Below are positions 7,815 to 16,570 of a stretch of DNA of 42,938 bases, one piece after another. Both the position numbers and the translations under genes were made by a program. Source of the stretch: Bacilli bacterium (lineage in GTDB: Bacteria > Bacillota_I > Bacilli_A > RF39 > UBA660); NCBI GenBank assembly GCA_017541885.1, contig JAFXYF010000003.1:1-42938 (forward strand), in the 5' to 3' direction. The notes under the pieces were generated by a model that made no database searches, was not told where the DNA came from, and worked only from the letters and a program-made list of their open reading frames with translations. Positions within the stretch are counted from its first letter, which is position 1. Each line of letters opens with the position of its first letter.

Positions 7815-8348
7815 TTATGCATTTTCAATTTGACTTAACTCAACTTCTACAGAAGTTTCTTGTCCAAATAAGTCAACTAATAAATTTACCTTTCCATTAG
7901 GTAAGTCTACAGAATCAACTTTTCCGAACATACCTTGGAATGGTCCAGCAATAATTTTAACTTTAGCACCTTCAGATAATTCAGTATTAACATCCATTCT
8001 ACTAATACCCATATTACCTAAGATCTTATCTACTTCATAAGGTTGTAATGGCGTAGGCTTTGCACCTTTACCACTAGATCCGATAAATCCTGTTACTCCA
8101 GGAGTATTACGAACAATATACCAAGCTTCATCAGTCATAACCATTTCGACTAATATATATCCTGGGAACATTTTCTTAATCTTTTCTTTAGTAACTCCAT
8201 CTTTTACTTCTACTACTTTTTCTTCAGGAATAATTATTCTATGAATATAATCTTGCATACCCATAGATTCTGTTCTCATTTCAAGTTTCTCTTTAACTTT
8301 ACTTTCATGTCCTGAATAAGTATTAACTACATACCACTGTTTATCCAT
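7815..8348 (-). CDS. nusG: Transcription elongation/termination factor NusG
   Basis: 177 aa. The N-terminal NGN domain begins WYVVNTYSGHESKVKEKLE and contains FPGYILVEM. The C-terminal KOW domain contains GAKVKIIAGPFQGMFGKV. NusG binds the RNA polymerase clamp and influences pausing and Rho or ribosome coupling. It lies 13 bases after secE, the standard secE-nusG pair. Confidence 0.97.
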   Translation of the reverse strand: MDKQWYVVNTYSGHESKVKEKLEMRTESMGMQDYIHRIIIPEEKVVEVKDGVTKEKIKKMFPGYILVEMVMTDEAWYIVRNTPGVTGFIGSSGKGAKPTPLQPYEVDKILGNMGISRMDVNTELSEGAKVKIIAGPFQGMFGKVDSVDLPNGKVNLLVDLFGQETSVEVELSQIENA

Positions 8349-8361
8349 CTAAATAACCCCC

Positions 8362-8691
8362 TTACGCAAATAAAGATTGTAATAATGCAAATAATACATA
8401 TATTACATAGAAGAATAATGAACAAAAGATAATAAATACAATTACTGCAATTGAATATTTAAGCATATCTTTCTTAGAAGTCCAATGTACTTTTAAGAAT
8501 TCATTCTTAACACCATTACAGAAAATACGAAAACGAGTAAATAATCCTTTTTTCTCTTCTTTTGTATTTTTCTTAGTATCCTTCTTCTCTACCTTTTTAG
8601 TTTCTTTTTTTACTTTAGAAGATTTTTCTTTAACTTTAATCTTAGATGTATTATAAGTATCTTCTACTACTTTTTTACGAACCTCAGCCAT
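8362..8691 (-). CDS. secE: Preprotein translocase subunit SecE with lysine-rich N-terminal extension
   Basis: 109 aa. The C-terminal half carries the SecE core: FLKVHWTSKKDMLKYS, then one transmembrane helix IAVIVFIIFCSLFFYVIYVL. SecE stabilises SecY in the translocon. The first 50 or so residues are a highly basic, lysine-rich cytosolic extension that is absent from the roughly 60-residue Bacillus protein. The ATG follows a GGTGAT Shine-Dalgarno. Its position immediately before nusG supports the call. Confidence 0.93.
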   Translation of the reverse strand: MAEVRKKVVEDTYNTSKIKVKEKSSKVKKETKKVEKKDTKKNTKEEKKGLFTRFRIFCNGVKNEFLKVHWTSKKDMLKYSIAVIVFIIFCSLFFYVIYVLFALLQSLFA

Positions 8692-8717
8692 TTAATCACC
8701 CATCCATTTTTTTTCAA

Positions 8718-8741
8718 AATAAAAACACTTCCAAGTGCTTA
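8718..8741 (-). terminator. Short hairpin with U-run upstream of secE
   Basis: AGCACTTGGAAGTG followed by TTTTTATTTT on the minus strand. It lies directly after the secE promoter start region, so it may end the upstream sigH/kinase-like transcript or attenuate secE. The loop is very small, so the call is tentative. Confidence 0.45.
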
Positions 8742-8748
8742 CACATAT

Positions 8749-8777
8749 AAAATAGCATAAACAAATAGAAATGTCAA
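8749..8777 (-). promoter_or_regulatory. Promoter of secE-nusG
   Basis: TTGACA at 8772-8777, a 17-base spacer and TATTTT at 8749-8754, minus strand. Confidence 0.7.
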
Positions 8778-8787
8778 TAAATATCAA

Positions 8788-9474
8788 TTATATAAGGCTT
8801 AATACCCAACTAATAAATGCAATAATAACTAAACTAACTAATGCAAGAGTTGGAACTAATAAATAACTAATAAATGCCATATCTTTTAAACCATTAATTC
8901 TTCTATAGATATTATCATTAATTTTATCATTATTAATAGGTTTAGATAATGGACGAGTAGCCTTCTTTTGTAAAGAGTTTCCACCTTCAGTTTCTTTAAT
9001 TTCTTGATCTAGTTGTTCTAAATCTCTATTCATTTTCTCTAATGCATATTCATTAAAGTAAACAGTTGCTCCTCTTTGAACTACTCCTCTATAATAAGGT
9101 ACGTCTCCCTCTGGAAGGAAACGAGCAATTTCATCAAAATTTGAACGTAGGAAATCAGGTGTTAAAGAACGAATTGTATTTGTATATAAACCAATTTGAA
9201 TTAATGAAGAATTAAATATATCTTCTTTAATCATTCTCTTTCTTTCAGCAGGATCCATATCTAATTCAACCAAATTATCAAATTGAATATGATCAGGTTT
9301 CTCATCTAAAATAGATATGTGATTTGGATGAAATACTTCAATACAATAATTATGATCATGAATATATTTCAAAGCAATATCCATGTTTAAAAAGACGTCT
9401 CTCATTTCGTCTTCAGAATGATGGTTCTTTACCCATTCAAGTAAAGAGCATTTGTAAGTATTTTCTTTATCCAT
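8788..9474 (-). CDS. Kinase-like (probably pseudokinase) tail-anchored membrane protein
   Basis: 228 aa. The ATG at 9474 is preferred over two in-frame starts upstream because GGTGAT is placed 5 bases before it. The segment ALKYIHDHNYCIEVFHPNHI at about residues 34-53 resembles the catalytic-loop region of protein kinases (YLH..gi.H.DlkP.Ni) but lacks the catalytic Asp. IQFDNLVELD stands where DFG would be. A charged linker follows, and one transmembrane helix at about 201-228 ends the protein. It could be a membrane-anchored pseudokinase, distantly reminiscent of EssB/YukC. Function unknown. Confidence 0.65.
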   Translation of the reverse strand: MDKENTYKCSLLEWVKNHHSEDEMRDVFLNMDIALKYIHDHNYCIEVFHPNHISILDEKPDHIQFDNLVELDMDPAERKRMIKEDIFNSSLIQIGLYTNTIRSLTPDFLRSNFDEIARFLPEGDVPYYRGVVQRGATVYFNEYALEKMNRDLEQLDQEIKETEGGNSLQKKATRPLSKPINNDKINDNIYRRINGLKDMAFISYLLVPTLALVSLVIIAFISWVLSLI

Positions 9475-9522
9475 AAGCATCACCCACTTACTACCCTATC
9501 CTAAAATAATTGTAAAACAAAA

Positions 9523-9553
9523 AATAAAAAAAGACAATTCAAAGTGTCTTTTT
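9523..9553 (-). terminator. Terminator after the sigma factor gene
   Basis: AAAAGACA pairs with TGTCTTTT around an 8-base loop and is followed by a T-run, minus strand. The stem overlaps the stop codon of the sigma factor gene. Confidence 0.75.
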
Positions 9554-10133
9554 AAATGTAAACTTGTAACTCTTTTCTAATTTTTTTGTAAAGTATATGC
9601 ATCATGCGTTGTGCTCTTCTAGCAGAAATATTTAAAAGTCTTTCAATTTCAGGATAATGAAACTGATTTAATCTAAGCTCAAACACACAAGAATACTCAA
9701 TAGGATAAGTATATACAATATTCCAAATATCGCTATAAAACTCTTTCTCTAATAAGTATAATTCAGTATCATCTTCATCTGCTATAGATATATTATCAAT
9801 ATCATCAAAGTAATAAGAACTGATATTCTTCTTATCACATGTAATTCTTTTACAAAAACTTAATAATCTACGATTAATACATAAAGTTACAAAAGTATAA
9901 AATAATATATCCTTCTTTTCATCAAAATATCTAAGAGCTTTTTGAAATCCAAGATAAGCCTCTTGTATAAAATCATCTAATTCATATCCAAAAGAATCAA
10001 ATCTCTTATAATAATCTCCAGCAATACTTCTAATTATAGGTAAATACTTATTAAGTAATGTACCGTAAGAATAATCATCATTTTCTCGAACCATATATAT
10101 TAGTTCATAATCATTATATTTTTTATAATCCAT
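9552..10133 (-). CDS. sigH: RNA polymerase sigma factor, SigH-like
   Basis: 193 aa of the sigma-70 family. Region 2 contains LDDFIQEAYLGFQKALRYFD and FYTFVTLCINRRLLSFCKR. Region 4 ends with a helix-turn-helix, YPEIERLLNISARRAQRMM. Its position between rlmB and secE is that of sigH (spo0H) in Bacillus, where it drives early sporulation and competence genes. The sequence is divergent, so orthology rests largely on position. It begins only 5 bases after the rlmB stop codon in the direction of transcription. Confidence 0.8.
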   Translation of the reverse strand: MDYKKYNDYELIYMVRENDDYSYGTLLNKYLPIIRSIAGDYYKRFDSFGYELDDFIQEAYLGFQKALRYFDEKKDILFYTFVTLCINRRLLSFCKRITCDKKNISSYYFDDIDNISIADEDDTELYLLEKEFYSDIWNIVYTYPIEYSCVFELRLNQFHYPEIERLLNISARRAQRMMHILYKKIRKELQVYI

Positions 10134-10138
10134 AAATC

Positions 10139-10840
10139 CTACTTTCTATTTCGGATTACCTCATAAATCATAATACCAGCTGCTACACTAGCATTTAAAC
10201 TATTAGTAGTACCATACATTGGAATCTTAACTAAGAAATCACAATTACGAGAAACCAATTGAGATATACCACTACCTTCATTTCCAATAATAATAGCAAT
10301 CTTACCACTATAATCTACTTCTCTATAATCAACACTATTCTCTAAAGCAGTTCCAACAATCCAGTATCCTGCTTTTTTTAATTGTTCTAAACTATTCACA
10401 ATATTAGAAACACTAACTATATTCATAGAATCTAATGTACCAGCACTAGTCTTCATAACAGTAGAGTTAACTTGTACTTGTCTATCTTTAGGAATAATAA
10501 TTGAATGAATTCCAGCAGCCTCACAAGTACGAATAATAGCTCCAAAATTATGAGGATCTTCTAAATGATCAAGTATAACAATAACATCATCATTATTACT
10601 ATTAATAATTGAATTTAAATCCTTATATTGGTAATCCGGAATAGTTAGAATTATACCTTGATGTACTCCACCAGACAAATCATCCATTTCACGTTTTGAA
10701 CGATATTCTACTCTTAAATTTGATTTTTCAATTAAGGAAATAATATCTTTATCACTAAAATTATCTTGCAAAATAATTTTTTTAATCTTTTCTGGATTTT
10801 TTAATAAATCTTTCGCAACATTTCTTCCAAATACATCCAT
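10139..10840 (-). CDS. rlmB: 23S rRNA 2'-O-ribose methyltransferase, TrmH/RlmB family
   Basis: 233 aa from the ATG at 10840 (MDVFGRNVAKDLL). An upstream in-frame GTG has no ribosome binding site. The SpoU/TrmH motifs are intact: LDHLEDPHNFGAIIRTCEAA, then IIGNEGSGIS and IPMYGTTNSLNASVAAGI, which form the knotted SAM site. It has the N-terminal substrate-binding domain of RlmB, which methylates G2251 in E. coli 23S rRNA. It overlaps the mrnC stop by a few bases. yacP, which follows it in Bacillus, is absent. Confidence 0.92.
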   Translation of the reverse strand: MDVFGRNVAKDLLKNPEKIKKIILQDNFSDKDIISLIEKSNLRVEYRSKREMDDLSGGVHQGIILTIPDYQYKDLNSIINSNNDDVIVILDHLEDPHNFGAIIRTCEAAGIHSIIIPKDRQVQVNSTVMKTSAGTLDSMNIVSVSNIVNSLEQLKKAGYWIVGTALENSVDYREVDYSGKIAIIIGNEGSGISQLVSRNCDFLVKIPMYGTTNSLNASVAAGIMIYEVIRNRK

Positions 10841-10841
10841 A

Positions 10842-11216
10842 CTACTCACTTAAGATAAGATTCATAATCTCATCTATCCTTTCTTTTCTATTAGTTAAAT
10901 CTAAATAACCTATTAAAGCCTCTAATCCAGTTGCATATTTATATGTAATAATATCACAACTCTTAGGATGAGAAGTAGTCTTATAATTTCTAGCTCTTTT
11001 AACTATATCAATTTCCTCTTCACTTAAAAAGTTGCTATCTATCATAGAAGTTAAATACTGCGCTTGCGCAGTTGCACTTACATAGTTAATAGCCTCTTTT
11101 TGAAGATCATTAACATTTCCAATTCCCTTATTAATTAAATATTTTCTAACATAGTTCTCATATATAGTATCTCCTAAATATGCAAGAACTAATACATTGA
11201 TTTCTAAAACATTCAT
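10842..11216 (-). CDS. mrnC: Mini-ribonuclease III
   Basis: 124 aa. The ATG at 11216 is preceded by GGTGAT, and the longer upstream frame is rejected. It is an RNase III catalytic domain without a double-stranded RNA-binding domain. AYLGDTIYE holds the metal-binding signature, and YKYATGLEALIGYLDL is the second conserved segment. Mini-III matures 23S rRNA ends in Bacillus. It lies between cysS and rlmB exactly as in Bacillus. Confidence 0.93.
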   Translation of the reverse strand: MNVLEINVLVLAYLGDTIYENYVRKYLINKGIGNVNDLQKEAINYVSATAQAQYLTSMIDSNFLSEEEIDIVKRARNYKTTSHPKSCDIITYKYATGLEALIGYLDLTNRKERIDEIMNLILSE

Positions 11217-11240
11217 AAAATCACCAAGCAAATTATAACA

Positions 11241-11271
11241 CAAAAAGAAAAGATTAGAAAATCTAATCTTT
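11241..11271 (-). terminator. cysS terminator
   Basis: AAGATTAGA pairs with TCTAATCTT around three bases, followed by a T-run interrupted by C, minus strand. The stem covers the cysS stop codon. Confidence 0.75.
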
Positions 11272-12657
11272 TACAATTTCATAAGTTGTACCCTCACGAG
11301 TATCTATTAATTTAATTCCACGAGCTAATAAATCATCTCTAATTTGATCAGCTTTAGCAAAGTCTTTATTCTTCTTTGCTTCACGTCTCTCTTCAATTAA
11401 TCCTTGAATCTCAGAGTCTAATTCATTATTCTTTTCTTCTTTTACTAATAAGTCCAAAGATAATACTTGATCAAAATTCTCAACTAAAGCAATCTTAGTC
11501 TTATCATTTAATTCATTATCTTTTAATACTTCATATAAAACAGCTAATGCATTAGAAGTATTTAAATCATTTTCAAGTGCCTCAGTAAATTTAGAAACAT
11601 ATTTATTAAATAATGTTTCATCAATATTACCTTCATCTTTTAAACTTTGAATCTTATTCTTTAATTTACGTAGAGTACTTTGTGCTTGATCTAAGTTATC
11701 ATAAGTAAATAATAATTGTTTACGATAATGAGAACCTAAACACATAAATCTAAATGCTAAAGGATCATATCCATTCTCTTCTAATACAGAAACAGTAAGA
11801 ATAGCTCCCTTAGATTTACTCATCTTACCAGACTCATCTATTAAGTGTTCATTATGGAACCAGTAATTACACCATTTATGTCCCAAATATGATTCACTTT
11901 GAGCAATCTCATTAGTATGATGTGGAAAGATATTATCAACTCCACCTCCATGAATATCTAAATGCTCTCCTAAGTATTTTAAAGATATACCTGAACATTC
12001 AATATGCCATCCAGGATATCCTTTTCCCCAAGGAGAATCCCATAATAATTCATGGTTTTCAAATTTACTAGTTGTAAACCATAAAGCAAAATCAGCTTGA
12101 TTTCTCTTATTAGAGTCCTCATCAACACTTTCTCTTGCTCCAACAACTAAGTTACTATCTTGATTAGTAAGACAATAATAGTTGTCTAATTTAGAAATAT
12201 CAAAATAGATATTTCCTCCTGACTCATAAGCATAGTCAGTTTCTAATAATTTTGTAATAATCTTGATGTATTCGGAAATATTTTCCGTAGCCGGACTTAT
12301 AATCTCTGGCTTTTTACAGTTTACTTTTTCGAAATCCACGAAAAAGGCATCTGTATAAAACTTAGCAATCTCCATTGCTGATTTATGCTCACGTTTTCTA
12401 GCAACTTCCATCTTATCTTCACCAGAGTCAGAATCACTAGTTAAATGACCAACATCAGTAATATTCATTGCACGAGTAACATCATATCCTAAATATCTTA
12501 ATGTTTTATCTAGAATATCATGCCCAATGTAATTTCTAATATTACCAATATGAGCATAGTGATAAACGGTAGGACCACAAGTATACAATTTTACTTTACC
12601 TTCTTCGTAGGGAACAAAATCTTCGATTTTCTTCGTCAAAGTATTGTAAATTCTCAT
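11263..12657 (-). CDS. cysS: Cysteinyl-tRNA synthetase
   Basis: 464 aa from the ATG at 12657, which follows GGTGGTGAT. It charges tRNA-Cys. The class I signatures are HIGN at residues 36-39 and KMSKSKG near residue 270. Zinc-binding positions include C27 (YTCGPT) and GWHIECSG. The upstream in-frame frame (MLLFFCFF...) runs through the promoter and terminator and is not coding. It precedes mrnC and rlmB as in Bacillus. Confidence 0.97.
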   Translation of the reverse strand: MRIYNTLTKKIEDFVPYEEGKVKLYTCGPTVYHYAHIGNIRNYIGHDILDKTLRYLGYDVTRAMNITDVGHLTSDSDSGEDKMEVARKREHKSAMEIAKFYTDAFFVDFEKVNCKKPEIISPATENISEYIKIITKLLETDYAYESGGNIYFDISKLDNYYCLTNQDSNLVVGARESVDEDSNKRNQADFALWFTTSKFENHELLWDSPWGKGYPGWHIECSGISLKYLGEHLDIHGGGVDNIFPHHTNEIAQSESYLGHKWCNYWFHNEHLIDESGKMSKSKGAILTVSVLEENGYDPLAFRFMCLGSHYRKQLLFTYDNLDQAQSTLRKLKNKIQSLKDEGNIDETLFNKYVSKFTEALENDLNTSNALAVLYEVLKDNELNDKTKIALVENFDQVLSLDLLVKEEKNNELDSEIQGLIEERREAKKNKDFAKADQIRDDLLARGIKLIDTREGTTYEIVKD

Positions 12658-12676
12658 TCTATCACCACCTGCTCCT

Positions 12677-12682
12677 ATTATA
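12677..12682 (-). promoter_or_regulatory. Extended -10 promoter of cysS
   Basis: TGATATAAT on the minus strand, 20 bases before the cysS start. No clear -35, so the TG extension probably compensates. Confidence 0.5.
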
Positions 12683-12691
12683 TCAAAGAAA

Positions 12692-12720
12692 CAAAAAAAA
12701 AGAAGCAAAATGCTTCTTTT
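12692..12720 (-). terminator. Terminator of the DcuC/YfcC-like gene
   Basis: AAAGAAGCA pairs with TGCTTCTTT around three bases with a long T-run on the minus strand. Confidence 0.85.
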
Positions 12721-12724
12721 TTTA

Positions 12725-14356
12725 TTAAATTAAAGCTAAAACAATGAAAACAATTAATAAAACTACGAATAATTCTAATAAATATTTCCAAGCAGTCTTT
12801 AACCAATCTTTGTAAGAAACCTTTAAGTAAGCTAATGTTGCCATTAAGATTAAACTTGTTGGTGCAAAGATTGTAGAGAATCCATACATAGCTTGTGCAA
12901 TAATAGCAGTAAATTCATAACTACTTGTATCAATAGTAGATGCAAGGTATGGTAATAATGCTTGATATGCATAAGCAGGATCAACATTAAGGATTGCAGC
13001 TAATAATGTAGAAACTAATGTAGTTCCAATATTAAATCCTTTGAACAATCCTAAAATTGCTTTATAAATTACTAATTGATATGGATGATATGTTACTAAT
13101 ACTAAAATAGTATAAAGTAATAATACGATAACTATAGGTAATAAAGCTTTTTTAATACCAGATACCATTCCATCAATAATATCATCAAATTTAACTTTGT
13201 AGATAATTACAAGAATTAGTAATAGTAAGTTAACTGGTAAGAATAAATCAATTACTGTCCAGTTTCCAAATGAATTTACAGTACCATAAACTTTTTGGAA
13301 TAATGGAAATTTAAATAATTGGAAACCAGTAAACTTCTCTGTTAAGTTATCGAAGAATGCAATACCAAATCCATTTTCATTCCAAGTTAACCATGCCATA
13401 ACTAGTAAAACAAATAATAAGATAAATCCTACTACAAATGGCCATACTTTATGAGTCATTTCAACTCTTGTTGGAACAAGATAAGCATCATCAGTAGAAT
13501 CATTAACTACAGATTCTTTAACAACAATGATATCTTCATCTCTTAATGCTGCTTTATTTACATTTTTACGAGTTGATTTTGCTTTAGTAGTTTTCTTAGT
13601 AATAGTCTTTCCTGCAGTCTTCTTTTCAGTAGCCTTTTTAGCAGGAGCTTTCTTAGTATCAGTTTTCTTAGGAACTTCAACTTTCTTAGCAACTACAACT
13701 TCCTCCTTAGCAGCTTCAACTTTCTTAGCAGGTTTTTCAACTTTTATATTTCCTTTATTATGTCTAATATACATAAAGATATTAAATAATAATAAAGCAA
13801 CAGCTAAGAATAACATAATTAAGCGAACTAATAAACTATAATCAGCTTTAAGTCCTAAAACACTTAATATTATACTGTTATTTCCATAAGCAAAAGTAGA
13901 ACCTACTAAACCAGCAGCCATAGATCCAACAACAACTAATGCTGCAACAATTTTGTCATATCCCATCAATAAGATTATAGCAACAATAAGTGGAACAAAA
14001 ATTGCAAATCCAATTTGTAATCCAGCAAAACTAACTCCTAAAGCAAGTAGTAAAACTGTTACAATAATGAATACATTTGAGTTTACTTTAGCAACAATCT
14101 TATCTAAGAATGTACGATAAGCTGGAATTTTATATAAAACTCCATAAAAAGCACCAACTAGGATTAAATATAATGCATAATGACCAAAGTATGAAACAGT
14201 AGTCATAAAATAATTAAATACATCAGATAATCCCATTTGTACGCGTCCTTCTTCTACGAACTCACTTGAAAAATAAGCAGCTGGAAAAATCCAAGAAAGA
14301 ACTAGAAATACTAATAAAGCAATAAGAACGACTTTTAATGTATTATGTTTTTTCAT
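12725..14356 (-). CDS. DcuC/YfcC-family membrane protein with lysine-rich cytosolic insert
   Basis: 543 aa from the ATG at 14356 (GGGAGG Shine-Dalgarno). It has about 12 hydrophobic segments in two halves. The N-terminal half has a GLQIGFAIFVPLIVAIILL membrane segment followed by GLVGSTFAYGNNS, typical of the C4-dicarboxylate/YfcC ion-transporter group. Between the halves, at about residues 205-290, is a long Lys/Ala/Thr/Val-rich hydrophilic linker with KKA and KKT repeats. The substrate cannot be told from sequence; dicarboxylates, basic amino acids or peptides are all used in this superfamily. It is monocistronic and sits between lysS and cysS. Confidence 0.7.
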   Translation of the reverse strand: MKKHNTLKVVLIALLVFLVLSWIFPAAYFSSEFVEEGRVQMGLSDVFNYFMTTVSYFGHYALYLILVGAFYGVLYKIPAYRTFLDKIVAKVNSNVFIIVTVLLLALGVSFAGLQIGFAIFVPLIVAIILLMGYDKIVAALVVVGSMAAGLVGSTFAYGNNSIILSVLGLKADYSLLVRLIMLFLAVALLLFNIFMYIRHNKGNIKVEKPAKKVEAAKEEVVVAKKVEVPKKTDTKKAPAKKATEKKTAGKTITKKTTKAKSTRKNVNKAALRDEDIIVVKESVVNDSTDDAYLVPTRVEMTHKVWPFVVGFILLFVLLVMAWLTWNENGFGIAFFDNLTEKFTGFQLFKFPLFQKVYGTVNSFGNWTVIDLFLPVNLLLLILVIIYKVKFDDIIDGMVSGIKKALLPIVIVLLLYTILVLVTYHPYQLVIYKAILGLFKGFNIGTTLVSTLLAAILNVDPAYAYQALLPYLASTIDTSSYEFTAIIAQAMYGFSTIFAPTSLILMATLAYLKVSYKDWLKTAWKYLLELFVVLLIVFIVLALI

Positions 14357-14374
14357 AATTAACCTCCCACAATA

Positions 14375-14404
14375 ATTATAACTCAATTTTACAGTAGTTT
14401 ACAA
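14375..14404 (-). promoter_or_regulatory. Promoter of the DcuC/YfcC-like gene
   Basis: TTGTAA at 14399-14404, an 18-base spacer and TATAAT at 14375-14380, minus strand. Confidence 0.65.
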
Positions 14405-14422
14405 CCCTTTAAGATTAATAAA

Positions 14423-14451
14423 TAAAAAAAACATGAGCAAATCTCATGTTT
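14423..14451 (-). terminator. lysS terminator
   Basis: ACATGAG pairs with CTCATGT around five bases, with a T-run, minus strand, directly after lysS. Confidence 0.85.
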
Positions 14452-14454
14452 TTA

Positions 14455-15939
14455 TTATCTTCTTTCCTTCATTGTAGGGAATAAAATTACATCACGAATT
14501 GATTCTTGTTCAGTAAATAACATCATTAATCTATCAATTCCATAACCTATTCCACCAGCTGGAGGCATACCATATTCAAGTGATTCTACAAAATCCATAT
14601 CGATATCATTTGCTTCATCATTTCCAAGTTCTCTCTCAGCAAGTTGAGCTTCAAATCTTTCTAATTGATCAATAGGATCATTTAACTCAGTATAAGCATT
14701 TGCAAATTCCTTACCACCAATAAATAATTCAAATCTATCAACAAATCTAGGATCTTCAGGATTCTTCTTAGTAAGCGGAGAAATCTCAATTGGATGTCCA
14801 TATAAGAATGTAGGTTGAATTAAAGTCTCTTCAACATACTTCTCAAAGAACTTATTAATAATATGTCCATATGCTTTTTCATGATCTTCAAGTTCAATAT
14901 GATGTTCTTCAGCTAATCTTAAACATTCATCTAAATCTGTAATAGCTTTAAAATCAATTCCTGTTTGTTCTTTAATAGCATCTGTCATAGAAAGTCTTCT
15001 CCAAGGTCCTTCTAGATTAACTTCATGTCCATCAAAATTAAATATTGTCTTACCACATACTTCTTTAGCAATAGTAGTAAACATACCCTCAGTCATATCC
15101 ATCATACCTTCAAGATCACTATAAGCAAGATATGCTTCCATTAAAGTAAATTCAGGATTATGTTTTTGATCCATTCCTTCATTTCTAAATACTCTTCCAA
15201 TTTCATAAACTGCTTCCATACCACCAACTAATAATCTCTTAAGAGGTAACTCTAAAGCAATTCTTAAATACATATCAATATCTTGAGCATTATGGTGAGT
15301 TGCAAAAGGTCTAGCACTAGCTCCTGTAAGTAAAGTTGTAAGTACAGGTGTCTCAACCTCAGTAAATCCATAATTATCCATATAATTTTGAATACATCTA
15401 ATAATTCTAGGTCTTAAGAAAGCAACTCTTCTAGACTCCTCATTCATAATTAGATCTACATATCTACGTCTATATCTTTCCTCAATATCAGTAAGTCCAT
15501 GGAACTTCTCAGGTAATGGTCTTAGTGCTTTAACTAAATGAGTATATTCTAAACATTTAATAGTAACCTCACCAGTCTTAGTCTTCATTACCTTTCCATA
15601 TACTCCTACGATATCTCCAATATCAGCACTCTTAAATAATTCGTAAGTTTCTTCTCCTACATCATTTATTGAAATATATATTTGAATAGAACCAGTTTTA
15701 TCTTGAATAGTAAAGAATGATGCTTTACCCATTTTTCTAATAAACATAATTCTACCTGCTACCTTAGCAGTATCATCCATAGTCTCAAATGCATCATGAT
15801 CAACATCAGCATACTTTGTAACTATATCTCTAGCATAATCCTCTCTATCATATCTATGACCAAAAGGATCAAGTCCTAATTCTCTTAGCTTTTCAGCCTT
15901 TTCTCTTCTAACAATCTCTTGTTCACTTAATTCTCTCAT
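14455..15939 (-). CDS. lysS: Lysyl-tRNA synthetase, class II
   Basis: 494 aa, full length. An N-terminal OB-fold anticodon-binding domain (VAGRIMFIRKMGKASFFTIQ) is followed by the class II catalytic domain, with motif 2 FRNEGMDQKHNPEFTLMEAY and motif 3 PAGGIGYGIDRLMML. It charges tRNA-Lys. It is the last gene of the dusB-RDD-lysS unit and starts 10 bases after the RDD gene with an AGGAGTGA Shine-Dalgarno. Confidence 0.98.
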   Translation of the reverse strand: MRELSEQEIVRREKAEKLRELGLDPFGHRYDREDYARDIVTKYADVDHDAFETMDDTAKVAGRIMFIRKMGKASFFTIQDKTGSIQIYISINDVGEETYELFKSADIGDIVGVYGKVMKTKTGEVTIKCLEYTHLVKALRPLPEKFHGLTDIEERYRRRYVDLIMNEESRRVAFLRPRIIRCIQNYMDNYGFTEVETPVLTTLLTGASARPFATHHNAQDIDMYLRIALELPLKRLLVGGMEAVYEIGRVFRNEGMDQKHNPEFTLMEAYLAYSDLEGMMDMTEGMFTTIAKEVCGKTIFNFDGHEVNLEGPWRRLSMTDAIKEQTGIDFKAITDLDECLRLAEEHHIELEDHEKAYGHIINKFFEKYVEETLIQPTFLYGHPIEISPLTKKNPEDPRFVDRFELFIGGKEFANAYTELNDPIDQLERFEAQLAERELGNDEANDIDMDFVESLEYGMPPAGGIGYGIDRLMMLFTEQESIRDVILFPTMKERR

Positions 15940-15949
15940 ATTTTCACTC

Positions 15950-16567
15950 CTAATTAACTTTAACTACTTTTGTATGAACTAACTTATCATGTATAGCTAG
16001 TCCTTCTTTACCAAAGGCAATCATAATAATTGAACCAAAGGTAATAATGTATTGAGCAAAAGTAAATAACTCAACTACATACATATAAACATCTCTATCG
16101 GCAAACATAATAAATAGTATCGAGATGATATTTAATAATAGAAAGTTAGCTATAAAAGTACGAAATAATAATTGATTAGCATTTAATTCTCCAGTATCAG
16201 AAACTATTTTTAATTTAAATAATTTCTTTCCTATAGACTGTCCTTTATTATATAAAGGTAATACCACAAAATTAAGTACACTAATTAAAATCATAATAAT
16301 TGTCACTAATTCAGTACTTCTAGCCATCATATATTCTAAATTAGATATTTCTACTAAATATTCTTTATCCGTCATTTCATTCTTTTGATACTTTTCAACA
16401 ATATTTACAGATTGTTCTCTTAAAGTAAGCATCTTATTAGCATCCACGAAAGGTGTCGCAATCATACTAGAAAGAAGCAATACTATAAACATATCAACCA
16501 CAAAAGCAAGACATCTACTAACGAAAAAAGGTTTCTCAGGTTTGCCATCTTTCTCATCTTCAGACAT
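15950..16567 (-). CDS. RDD family membrane protein
   Basis: 205 aa with four predicted membrane helices. The RDD signature is visible as SRCLAFVVDMFIV (Arg and Asp in the first helix), then the loop GQSIGKKLFKLKIV and the C-terminal LAIHDKLVHTKVV. Family members are poorly characterised; some act in Na+/H+ exchange or salt tolerance. It lies between dusB and lysS with almost no spacing, so it is co-transcribed with them. Confidence 0.8.
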   Translation of the reverse strand: MSEDEKDGKPEKPFFVSRCLAFVVDMFIVLLLSSMIATPFVDANKMLTLREQSVNIVEKYQKNEMTDKEYLVEISNLEYMMARSTELVTIIMILISVLNFVVLPLYNKGQSIGKKLFKLKIVSDTGELNANQLLFRTFIANFLLLNIISILFIMFADRDVYMYVVELFTFAQYIITFGSIIMIAFGKEGLAIHDKLVHTKVVKVN

Positions 16568-16570
16568 AGA

